Part shown: positions 33,665 to 40,946 of the stretch, piece after piece
How positions within the stretch are numbered: the stretch's first letter is position 1
Layout of the letters: every line of letters starts with the position of its first letter
DNA from: DSFO01 sp041640715
Lineage (GTDB): Archaea > Thermoproteota > Thermoprotei > Gearchaeales > Gearchaeaceae
Reading direction: 5' to 3'
Assembly: GCA_041640715.1 (NCBI GenBank)
Contig: JBEPZU010000001.1
Location: 1 to 64,000 of the forward strand
DNA: 64,000 bases
Notes under the pieces: generated by a model
Database searches by the model: none
What the model was told of the DNA's origin: nothing
What the model saw: the letters and a program-made list of their open reading frames with translations, nothing else
Translations under genes and position numbers: made by a program

Positions 33665-34621
33665 AGAGAGTGGTTTAAGGATAAAACTAAGTCCCTATCC
33701 TTTTGTAAAAAGGACGATAGAAGAGCATTTGAATTTCTCTTTTGCTCTATTAGATAAACCTAGAGGGCCTACCAGTCATGAAGTAGCTGCTTGGATAAAA
33801 AAAGAATATGGAGTACCAGTCACACACAGCGGGACTCTAGAGATATTCGGAGAAATCCCGCTGTTTCTGGGCTACTTTTGATACTTTTTGGAAAAGCTAG
33901 GAAATTAAGCAGCTTATTAGCTAGGTTCGATAAAACCTACATATGCGAAATGCAATTACATGGGGATGTAGAAGAAGAAAAACTAAGAGAGACTATCAAA
34001 CTTTTTGAGGGTAAAATATATCAAAAACCGCCTTTAAGAGCTGCTGTTAAAAAAGTTCCGCGGATAAGGAAAATATATTCGATAGAAATTCTGGACATTT
34101 TAGGAAGAAATGTGCTAATGAAGATCAGATGTGAAGCAGGGACTTATATTAGAAAGCTTTGTTTCGATATAGGAGAATTGCTTGGATGTGGTGCTCATAT
34201 GACTGAGCTCAGAAGAATTGGAATAGGTTTTTTTGAAGAAAACTATAAATACCTAGCGACGTTACATGAACTATTCGGGGCGTATAGAATATGGAAATAT
34301 AAAGGAGATGATTATTATCTTCGTTTATTCTTAAGACCCGTAGAGGAACTACTTTTTTTCTTACCTAAAGTTTTCATAAAAGATAGTGCCTTATTTTCAG
34401 TTACTCATGGTTCTTTTGTAGCTATGCCTGCGGTGGTTGCTGTGACTTCTAATCTAAAACCAAATCAGGTTGTAGGCATTTATTCTTTAAATAATGAACT
34501 AATAGCTATAGGTAAATCTGTGATTAGCGCTGATGAAGTATTAAAGAAAGAAAAAGGTCTTGCGGTTAAAATAGACAAGGTCCTCAAAATTTTTGAAAAA
34601 AACGCCGGGAGTGGGATTTGA
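33642..34621 (+). CDS. cbf5: Cbf5 tRNA/rRNA pseudouridine synthase, interrupted by a predicted 14-nt intron
   Basis: The gene lies in two frames: 33642-33840 and 33855-34621. Joined, they total 966 nt and encode 321 aa. Exon 1 gives L-D-K-P-R-G-P-T-S-H-E-V and H-S-G-T-L; exon 2 gives A-V-S-G-L-L-L-I-L-F-G-K-A-R-K, and later R-C-E-A-G-T-Y-I-R-K-L, G-A-H-M-T-E-L-R-R and a PUA domain. Splicing produces G-T-L-D-P-A-V-S-G, with the catalytic Asp codon GAT formed across the junction. Cbf5 is the catalytic subunit of H/ACA RNPs with Nop10, Gar1 and L7Ae. The stop codon lies within the antisense tRNA-Ser(GGA) gene. Crenarchaeal cbf5 is the classic archaeal intron-containing mRNA. Confidence 0.9.
33841..33854 (+). 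other. Predicted 14-nt mRNA intron in cbf5 (bulge-helix-bulge)
   Basis: Outer helix: 33826-33834 (acagcggga) pairs perfectly with 33856-33864 (tcccgctgt). Central helix: CTCT (33835-33838) pairs with GGAG (33849-33852), including one G-U. Bulges of 3 nt are AGA (33839-33841) and AAA (33853-33855); cutting each after its second base removes 14 nt. The inner helix is only 2 bp with a 3-nt loop, so the motif is relaxed there. Joining restores the Cbf5 frame and the catalytic motif exactly. Confidence 0.85.
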
Positions 34622-34686
34622 ACCCACGAGGGGAAACCCCCACAGGCTCTCCAGGCCTGCGCCTTACCTGGCTAGGCTATCCCGGC
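34603..34686 (-). tRNA. tRNA-Ser (anticodon GGA)
   Basis: An 84-nt class II tRNA on the minus strand: acceptor GCCGGGA/TCCCGGC, anticodon arm CAGGC-CTGGAGA-GCCTG (anticodon GGA), variable arm GGGGGTTTCCCC, T-arm GTGGG-TTCAAAT-CCCAC and discriminator G. It is identical outside the anticodon loop to tRNA-Ser(GCU) at 44712-44795. It has no intron. It is convergent with cbf5, whose last 19 nt lie on the opposite strand of its T-arm and acceptor. Confidence 0.95.
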
Positions 34687-34694
34687 TTTTGCTA

Positions 34695-34707
34695 AAATTT
34701 TTAAATG
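34695..34707 (+). promoter_or_regulatory. TATA-like element before rps13
   Basis: The sequence aatttttaaatgg is about 32 nt before the rps13 ATG at 34733. It would start the S13-S4-S11 unit near 34727, just after the oppositely oriented tRNA. Confidence 0.45.
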
Positions 34708-34732
34708 GAGCAATTTAATAAATTTACCATCG

Positions 34733-35179
34733 ATGTCAAAAGATTTCAAGTATGTAGTAAGGATATCTGCTACAGATTTGGAAGGAAAGGAGCAGTTATT
34801 CTACGCTCTCCAAAAAATAAAAGGAATAGGCATCAATACTGCGCTGGCCATTTGTAGGATTATGGGTCTAGATCCTTATACTAAGATAGGTTCTCTTGAT
34901 GAAGAAACGATAAAAAAACTTGAATACATGGTCAAGAATTTACATGAAATAGCTCCCGCTTGGTTTTTGAACGTAAAGAAAGATAGATTTACAGGAGAAA
35001 ACAAACACCTGATAGAATCGGATTTGATTTTAAAGGTTAGGGAAGACATAGAATTCCAGAAATCTCTGAAGAGCTGGAAAGGGATTAGACACGCTGCGGG
35101 TTTGAAAGTTAGAGGTCAATCAACTAGGACTACAGGAAGGACAGGTTTAACTGTAGGAGTTACAAAGAAAGCTGAATGA
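34733..35179 (+). CDS. rps13: Ribosomal protein S13
   Basis: A 148-aa S13 of the head, contacting P-site tRNA. It has K-I-K-G-I-G-I-N-T-A near residues 28-37 (helix-two-turn-helix) and the basic C-terminus R-G-Q-S-T-R-T-T-G-R-T-G near 126-137. It heads the alpha-cluster ribosomal genes. Confidence 0.95.
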   Translation: MSKDFKYVVRISATDLEGKEQLFYALQKIKGIGINTALAICRIMGLDPYTKIGSLDEETIKKLEYMVKNLHEIAPAWFLNVKKDRFTGENKHLIESDLILKVREDIEFQKSLKSWKGIRHAAGLKVRGQSTRTTGRTGLTVGVTKKAE

Positions 35180-35180
35180 A

Positions 35181-35639
35181 ATGAGGAGGTTTAAAAAAAC
35201 TTGGGAATCTCCTAGGCATCCTTGGAGAAAGGAAACTTTATTAGCAGAGATCGAATTGTTGGGTAGGTATGGTTTGAAGAACAAAAGGGAATTGTGGAAA
35301 ATGGAATCTTTTCTGAGAATCATAAGAAAAAGAGCGAGGGCTCTATTAGCTTTGCCTTCCAGAGAAAGAGCTATAGAGGAAGAGAAATTGAAGAATCTCT
35401 TGATAAGGTATGGTTTGATAGATGAAAATGCAGATATTAGTACAATATTATCCTTGACTATAGAGGATATATTAAAGAGGAGATTGCAAACGGTGCTCTA
35501 TAACCTTAAACTTGCAAATAGTATTTATCATGCTAGGCAATTAATAGTTCATAGGAAAGTGCTAGTAAATGGCAGGATAATTAGTAGCCCCAGCTATTTA
35601 GTTAAAAAAGATGAAGAAGATAAGATAACTGTAATATGA
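35181..35639 (+). CDS. rps4: Ribosomal protein S4
   Basis: A 152-aa S4, at the short end for archaea (many are 160-180 aa). It starts R-R-F-K-K-T-W-E-S-P-R-H-P-W near residues 2-15 and carries an S4 domain with L-Q-T-V-L-Y-N-L-K-L-A near 102-112 and H-R-K-V-L-V-N-G near 123-130. It overlaps rps11 by 4 nt. Confidence 0.94.
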   Translation: MRRFKKTWESPRHPWRKETLLAEIELLGRYGLKNKRELWKMESFLRIIRKRARALLALPSRERAIEEEKLKNLLIRYGLIDENADISTILSLTIEDILKRRLQTVLYNLKLANSIYHARQLIVHRKVLVNGRIISSPSYLVKKDEEDKITVI

Positions 35640-36031
35640 GCGAAAAGAAAGGCTTGTGGGGTATAGCTCATATATATTCGTCTAAGAACAATACTTTGAT
35701 TTACATAACAGATCTATCAGGTGCTCATTTACTAACTTGGAAGTCTGCTGGAGTTGTGGTCAAAGCAGATAGGGAAAAGAAAACTCCTTATGCGGCAATG
35801 ATGGCTGCTTTCAAGGCGGCAGAGGAGTGTAAGGAGAAAGGGATTATAGGAGTCCATATAAAAGTAAGAGCACCGGGCGGTCATGATCAAAAAACTCCTG
35901 GAGCTGGTGCCAATGCTGCTATAAGGGCTCTTGCTAGAGCAGGCTTGATGATAGGAAGAATTGAAGATGTTACTCCATTACCTCATGATACCACGAGAAA
36001 ACCAGGAGGCAGAAGAGGAAGAAGAGTCTAA
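35636..36031 (+). CDS. rps11: Ribosomal protein S11
   Basis: A 131-aa S11 on the platform, near the Shine-Dalgarno helix. It shows I-T-D-L-S-G-A-H near residues 23-30, V-R-A-P-G-G near 77-82 and the C-terminal D-V-T-P-L-P-H-D near 111-118 followed by G-G-R-R-G-R-R-V. Its 3' end overlaps the next gene. Confidence 0.96.
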   Translation: MSEKKGLWGIAHIYSSKNNTLIYITDLSGAHLLTWKSAGVVVKADREKKTPYAAMMAAFKAAEECKEKGIIGVHIKVRAPGGHDQKTPGAGANAAIRALARAGLMIGRIEDVTPLPHDTTRKPGGRRGRRV

Positions 36032-36512
36032 GAGAATAGTTATATTAGGAGGTTCTTTTAGTCAAATCCATAAAGGTCATCTTTATTTACTTAAAAAATC
36101 TCTTAGAATTTCTAAGAAAATCAGAATAGGTTTGCTTTTAAATATTAGCAATAAACTCTTCGAGGATTTGATCGAGGATTTCGAGACTAGAAGATCTAAT
36201 CTATTAAGGTCTGTATTTAAAATCGATAAAAAGGCTGATGTAGAGATATTTCCTATAGTTGATCCTTATGGACCTTCAATCAGTCAAAGCGAATTGACTG
36301 ATATAGTCTGTACCGTAGAAACACTACCTAGAGCCTTAGAAATAAATAAAATAAGAGTTGAACGTGGGCTTAAACCCTTGAAAGTTCATTTCATAGAGTT
36401 ATCCAAAGCAGAAGACGGTAGGCCTATAAGGAGCTCTAGAATAAGGGCTGGTGAAATAGATAGGGAAGGAAAATTATTAGTTAAAGAAGTGGAGATAACA
36501 TATGAGGAATGA
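35985..36512 (+). CDS. coaD: Archaeal phosphopantetheine adenylyltransferase (CoaD-type)
   Basis: A nucleotidyltransferase of about 175 aa. It has the G-G-S-F-S-Q-I-H-K-G-H active-site motif (HxGH family), D-P-Y-G-P-S mid-domain and the C-terminal R-S-S-R-I-R-A-G-E-I-D. This pattern fits archaeal PPAT, which adds AMP to 4'-phosphopantetheine in coenzyme A synthesis. The N-terminus is uncertain: ATG 35985 leaves a 47-nt overlap with rps11, while ATG 35961 would add 8 residues. It overlaps pheS by 11 nt. Confidence 0.82.
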   Translation: MIPRENQEAEEEEESKRIVILGGSFSQIHKGHLYLLKKSLRISKKIRIGLLLNISNKLFEDLIEDFETRRSNLLRSVFKIDKKADVEIFPIVDPYGPSISQSELTDIVCTVETLPRALEINKIRVERGLKPLKVHFIELSKAEDGRPIRSSRIRAGEIDREGKLLVKEVEITYEE

Positions 36513-37971
36513 GTTCATTTTTAGCGAGAGAGAGTATAAACTTTTAAAGGAGATTTTAAAAAATTTCGTCGATCTACGAGAAATATCTAGATTACTGAAT
36601 ATTCCCACCGCTACTTTGAATAGTTGGATAGAGGAGATGAAAAGTAAAGGATATGTTGAAATCTTAGAAGAATTTTATAACAAGATAACTTTAACTGATG
36701 AAGGTAGACTTTACTCAGAAATAGGTTTACCTGAGAAAAGACTTGCTTTATTTCTGATGAAAGAAAGTCCAAAAACGTTAGAAGAATTGAAATCCCATTT
36801 TGATCCTAGGGAATTAGATATAGCTATAATGCACGGGATTAAAAAAGGAATGATAGAATATCATCAAAACAAGTTTAGATTCCTTTCTCTGAAGAAATTA
36901 AAGGAAGAAGAATTACTTAAAGAAATAAGAGAGAAGGAAGAACTTTTAGTTACGAATCTTGATGATACAGTGAAACAATTAAAGAAAAGGGGATTAGTAG
37001 AAATATCACCTTTTAAGGTAATATCTGTGAAAGCGAGCTCTCAGATAATTAATGCGTTTGAAACTAAAAATTACAAAGTCTTGTCTGAGGTTTCAAAGAT
37101 AACTGGCGAAATGATCGCTTCTGGAAAATGGAAAGAGTTTTATTTAAAACCTTATAATTTAGAAGCCCTTCCTCCTTTAAGATATTTCGGCAGATCTCAT
37201 ATCTATATGAGATTCTTAGACGAAGTTAAGCAAGTTCTTCTAGAGATGGGGTTTGAGGAATATGAAGACGAGTTTATCATACCTGAACTTTGGAATTTTG
37301 ACATCTTATTTGTACCTCAAGACCATCCTTCAAGAGAAGTTCAAGATACTTTTAGACTTAATCTTCCAGCGGCCGATTTGGACGAAAATCTAGTTACTAG
37401 CGTAAAAGAGATGCACGAAAATACTTTCAGAACGAGTCTAGGGTGGGATTATAAATGGGATGTAAATATAGCTAGAAGATATGTGCTTAGAACCCATACT
37501 ACGCCTGTTTCTATTAAGTACATTTACTTAAACAAAGATAGGGAAGCCAAGGTATTTTGTATTTCAAGAAACTTTAGAAGAGACATTCCAGATAAAACTC
37601 ATTTCATAGAATTCTATCAATGTGAAGGTATAATGATCGGTAAGAAACTGAGTTTCTCAAATCTCTTGAATTTTCTAAAGGATTTTGCCTCTAGACTAGG
37701 CTTGGAACAAATACGATTTAAACCTAGCTACTTTCCTTTCACAGAACCTAGCGTTGAAGGTTCTGTTTTTCACCCTAAGCTTGGTTGGATAGAAGCTTTA
37801 CCTGGGGGGATGTTAAGACCTGAGATATTGAAGGCTTTGAAGGTTAATGCAAGAGTATTAGCTTGGGGTATAGGCATAGATAGATTGGCTATGGCAGTCC
37901 TTGGCATAGAAGACATAAGAGAGCTTTTTTCTAAAGACCTAGATTTTCTTAGAAACGCGGCTTTTCTTTAA
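36502..37971 (+). CDS. pheS: Phenylalanyl-tRNA synthetase alpha subunit
   Basis: A 489-aa class II aaRS catalytic subunit. The N-terminal 150 residues are winged-helix tRNA-binding domains. The catalytic core shows H-P-S-R-E-V-Q-D-T-F near 275-284, F-I-E-F-Y-Q-C-E-G near 370-378 and the motif 3 region L-A-W-G-I-G-I-D-R-L near 453-462. It shares one base with pheT. Confidence 0.96.
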   Translation: MRNEFIFSEREYKLLKEILKNFVDLREISRLLNIPTATLNSWIEEMKSKGYVEILEEFYNKITLTDEGRLYSEIGLPEKRLALFLMKESPKTLEELKSHFDPRELDIAIMHGIKKGMIEYHQNKFRFLSLKKLKEEELLKEIREKEELLVTNLDDTVKQLKKRGLVEISPFKVISVKASSQIINAFETKNYKVLSEVSKITGEMIASGKWKEFYLKPYNLEALPPLRYFGRSHIYMRFLDEVKQVLLEMGFEEYEDEFIIPELWNFDILFVPQDHPSREVQDTFRLNLPAADLDENLVTSVKEMHENTFRTSLGWDYKWDVNIARRYVLRTHTTPVSIKYIYLNKDREAKVFCISRNFRRDIPDKTHFIEFYQCEGIMIGKKLSFSNLLNFLKDFASRLGLEQIRFKPSYFPFTEPSVEGSVFHPKLGWIEALPGGMLRPEILKALKVNARVLAWGIGIDRLAMAVLGIEDIRELFSKDLDFLRNAAFL

Positions 37972-39629
37972 TGCCCACCATAATTTTAGATAAAAAAAGA
38001 ATATTGAAAGAACTTGGAAGGGATTTAAGCACAGATGAGCTCGAGGACTTGCTAGCCTCTTGCAAATGTGAGATAAAAGGGGAGAGAGATGAGAATTTAA
38101 TTTGCGAAATAACAACAGACAGGGTTGATTGTTTTTCTACTGAAGGTATAATAAGGGCTTTTAAAGGTTTGTTGGGTATAGAGAAAGGGTTGGTGAATCT
38201 TGAATTTTTCTATGATAGCGTAGAAGTTCAAGTAGATAAGAGCGTTTCAAGTATAAGGCCTTATGTGGTCATGGCTACTGTGAGGGGTGTTAAGCTAGAT
38301 CCTAGGGCTCTAGAAAGCATAATAATGTTTCAAGAGATTTTACACGAAAGTTTAGGAAGAAATAGAAGGAAGGCATCTATAGGCCTATATGATTTATCAA
38401 AGATAAGCAATAAAATATTCTACAAATGTCTTCCTCTTTCATCTATAAAATTTACACCTTTAGATAAAGAGGAGGAATTGGACGGTTATACAATATTGGC
38501 AGAGACCGAAAAAGGGAAGCTTTATAGAAAGCTTGTACCTGAAGATAGAGCTCCCGTATTAATCGACTCGGATGGTAAATATCTAAGCATGGTTCCAATA
38601 ATAAATTCTCAAGAAGCTAAAGTCACGGTGAATACTAGAGATATATTAATAGATTCTACTGGTTTTGATAGGAATTTTTTAAGATCCATAGTTTCATTAG
38701 TAGCGTATATTTTAAGCTTCTATGGAGGCAAGATAGGTTTCATAAAACATATATATCCAGATTCTACCTTCTATGCAAAATTTGAGAACAGATTTTATGA
38801 ATTGGACCCTGTAGAAGCAGAAGAAATCTTAAGTATTGACCTGAAAAAAGAAGAGTTGGAAGATTTATTGTTACGTTCAAGATATGGTTTTAGCGTTAGC
38901 GGAAATAAATACATTATAGAAGTTCCTTTCTATAGGATCGATGTGCTAGGGGCCATAGATATAATCGAAGATCTTGCTATAGCTAAAGGCTATAGCAAGA
39001 TAGTGCCTAAACCGGCACAGCTAAACACTAGGGGTAAATTGAACGAAAAAAGCATCTTGAGTAAAATCGTAAAAGAGATATTCAACGGTATGGGATTCCA
39101 AGAAATAGCCAATTATATAATTTGTAACAGTGAACTGCAAACAGTCCTCGTGGGTTTAAACAAGGAAGATATAGGATTGATATATCTTGAAAATCCTATA
39201 AGCAAAGAATTCGATTGTGTAAGGGCGAATATATTTCCGTGCATACTGGATTTCCTATCTAAAAACAGGGGGTATAGCTATCCTCAGAAAGTCTATGAAT
39301 TAGGAGAAGTGATGTTTCTAAAAGGTTCGCATTTTAAGAGAGAATTTAGGCTTTCTTCGATAATAGTTTACAATGAAGCAAGTTTTGAAGATATTCATGC
39401 AGCAATTTATTCTTTCTTTAAGGCTTTTGGCTTGGAACTAAAACTTAAAGAAAATAATCTTAACTTTTTGATCAAAGGAAGAAGAGCTAATATACTATTT
39501 AACGGAGAAGCAATAGGATGGATAGGAGAATTAAATCCTGAAATTTCAGCTAGATTTTCTTTGTACCAACCCATAGTAGCAAGCGAGTTAAACTTAGAGC
39601 CTATTATAAAGTTTAAGTTTTCAAAATGA
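37971..39629 (+). CDS. pheT: Phenylalanyl-tRNA synthetase beta subunit
   Basis: A 552-aa archaeal/eukaryotic-type PheT with the B3/B4 editing region (I-R-P-Y-V-V-M-A-T-V-R-G near 98-109), the B5 domain (E-E-I-L-S-I-D-L near 283-290) and the catalytic-like module (D-I-I-E-D-L-A-I-A-K-G-Y-S-K-I near 329-343). It lacks the EMAP-type tRNA-binding domain of bacterial PheT, as expected. The stop is 10 nt before the structured RNA. Confidence 0.96.
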   Translation: MPTIILDKKRILKELGRDLSTDELEDLLASCKCEIKGERDENLICEITTDRVDCFSTEGIIRAFKGLLGIEKGLVNLEFFYDSVEVQVDKSVSSIRPYVVMATVRGVKLDPRALESIIMFQEILHESLGRNRRKASIGLYDLSKISNKIFYKCLPLSSIKFTPLDKEEELDGYTILAETEKGKLYRKLVPEDRAPVLIDSDGKYLSMVPIINSQEAKVTVNTRDILIDSTGFDRNFLRSIVSLVAYILSFYGGKIGFIKHIYPDSTFYAKFENRFYELDPVEAEEILSIDLKKEELEDLLLRSRYGFSVSGNKYIIEVPFYRIDVLGAIDIIEDLAIAKGYSKIVPKPAQLNTRGKLNEKSILSKIVKEIFNGMGFQEIANYIICNSELQTVLVGLNKEDIGLIYLENPISKEFDCVRANIFPCILDFLSKNRGYSYPQKVYELGEVMFLKGSHFKREFRLSSIIVYNEASFEDIHAAIYSFFKAFGLELKLKENNLNFLIKGRRANILFNGEAIGWIGELNPEISARFSLYQPIVASELNLEPIIKFKFSK

Positions 39630-39639
39630 AAATTTAATG

Positions 39640-39731
39640 TGGGGGCGCATCCTTTTGGAGAGAGCTATAACGAGTGGGTTATACCCTTGATGAGTTATAG
39701 TGTTGTCATAAAGGATCAAGGGGCGCCCCCA
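39640..39731 (+). ncRNA. Structured RNA with a kink-turn, class unknown
   Basis: Three perfect nested helices: 39641-39648/39723-39730 (GGGGGCGC/GCGCCCCC), 39649-39655/39710-39716 (ATCCTTT/AAAGGAT) and 39665-39671/39694-39700 (CTATAAC/GTTATAG). Above the last, a GA on the 5' side faces GA within TTGATGA on the 3' side, giving tandem sheared G-A pairs plus a GAT bulge: a kink-turn like those bound by L7Ae. The helices are far more GC-rich than flanking DNA. It resembles an archaeal guide RNA, but no clear ANA box or C/D pair fits. Confidence 0.7.
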
Positions 39732-39734
39732 TAG

Positions 39735-39760
39735 AGAATATTTTAATATTCTTCTTTGGA
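39735..39760 (+). terminator. Possible terminator after the structured RNA
   Basis: A GAATATT/AATATTC inverted repeat (39735-39752 region) is followed directly by the T-rich ttcttt. It could end the RNA transcript before the dnaG leader; alternatively the A/T-rich part is the dnaG promoter. Confidence 0.3.
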
Positions 39761-39782
39761 CATTTATTTAAGGTGACAAAAT

Positions 39783-40946
39783 ATGGGAGGTCCTCCTGTT
39801 AATGCTAAGTACATATTAATCGCAAAAATTGAGGTTGATGGAGTGGTAGAAAAACCAGATATTATAGGAGCCTTATTTGGGCAAACAGAAGGCTTGCTAG
39901 GTGACGAGCTGGAATTGAGAGAGTTACAGAAGATAGGAAAGGTAGGAAGGATAGATGTTGAATTTGAAGTAAGAGGTGGTAAAACCGTGGGTAATATAAT
40001 TGTTCCTACGAATCTAGATAAACCAGAAGTAGCTTTGATAGCCGCAAGCCTAGAAACTATAGATAAAGTAGGACCTAATAGCGCTAGAATAGAGATAAAA
40101 GAGATAAAAGATGCTAGAGAAGAGAAAAGAGCAAAAATAATTGAAAGGGCAAAGGAGATTCTTCTAAAATGGAAAGAGAGTAAAGAAGTTAGTTCTGTGG
40201 ATCTTATTAAAAGCCTAACAGAGGCTGTTAAAGTATCCCAACTGACATATTATGGTCCAGATAGACTTCCTGCGGGTCCAGATGTAGAATCTTCTCCAGA
40301 GATAATAATTGTAGAAGGAAGAGCAGACGTGGTGAATCTTCTTAGACATGGCTATAGGAATGTAATAGCTCTAAACGGTTCTAAAATACCTCCGACTATC
40401 GTTAATATTAGCAAGGAAAAGAGAACGATCGCCTTTTTAGATGGGGATAGAGCTGGTGATTTGATACTTAAGGAGCTGGTAAACGTAGCTAAAATAGATT
40501 ACGTAGCTAGAGCTCCCTTTGGTAAAGAAGTAGAAGAGTTAACTGGTAAGGAAATAGCAGCAGCTTTGGATGATAAAGTTCCCATATCTCATTATTTTTC
40601 AAGCCTTAAGGAGGAGCAAAAAATTCCTAAGTCTTCCCAAATAATTGAAGCAGTCAAATCTGTAATAGGTACGATGGAAGCATTGATATTAGATAACGAT
40701 TATAGAGTTATAGAAAGGGTAGCTTTAAAGGATATAATAGAGAAGTTATCACAAATTGATTCTTTTAACGTCCTTATAATAGATGGAATAATAACTCAAC
40801 GCTTAGTAGATTTGTGCAAAGAAAAGAAGGCCTCAGCTATTTACGGTTATAAGGTAGGTAATATCAGCAACGTCCCCCCTGACCTATCGATATATTTATT
40901 CGATGAGCATGCGGTTATAAAGAAATATGAAGGTAAGTTTCAATGA
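39783..40946 (+). CDS. dnaG: Archaeal DnaG-type primase (exosome-associated)
   Basis: A 387-aa archaeal DnaG. The central Toprim domain has I-I-I-V-E-G-R-A-D-V-V near residues 178-188 and F-L-D-G-D-R-A-G near 219-226, flanked by the archaeal-specific N-terminal helix bundle. In archaea it is a core-associated subunit of the RNA exosome and may also prime DNA. An aaggtga element 5 nt before the ATG is a plausible ribosome-binding site. It overlaps pelA by 20 nt. Confidence 0.94.
   Translation: MGGPPVNAKYILIAKIEVDGVVEKPDIIGALFGQTEGLLGDELELRELQKIGKVGRIDVEFEVRGGKTVGNIIVPTNLDKPEVALIAASLETIDKVGPNSARIEIKEIKDAREEKRAKIIERAKEILLKWKESKEVSSVDLIKSLTEAVKVSQLTYYGPDRLPAGPDVESSPEIIIVEGRADVVNLLRHGYRNVIALNGSKIPPTIVNISKEKRTIAFLDGDRAGDLILKELVNVAKIDYVARAPFGKEVEELTGKEIAAALDDKVPISHYFSSLKEEQKIPKSSQIIEAVKSVIGTMEALILDNDYRVIERVALKDIIEKLSQIDSFNVLIIDGIITQRLVDLCKEKKASAIYGYKVGNISNVPPDLSIYLFDEHAVIKKYEGKFQ

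Noticed and set aside
33791..33856. Separate ORF start for the second half of cbf5 (ATG 33791).
   Set aside because: Its first 22 codons are a shadow of exon 1 in another frame (basic, unlike Cbf5) and would omit the N-terminal catalytic-domain motifs.
33642..34621. cbf5 as a frameshifted pseudogene or sequencing error.
   Set aside because: A simple one- or two-base indel does not restore the conserved motif, whereas the 14-nt bulge-helix-bulge excision restores frame and motif exactly, and the rest of the gene is intact.
39640..39731. The structured RNA as a tRNA, a standard H/ACA RNA or a simple terminator.
   Set aside because: No T-arm or anticodon arm; the distance from the internal loop to any ANA box is too long; the kink-turn and three-part stem exceed a terminator.
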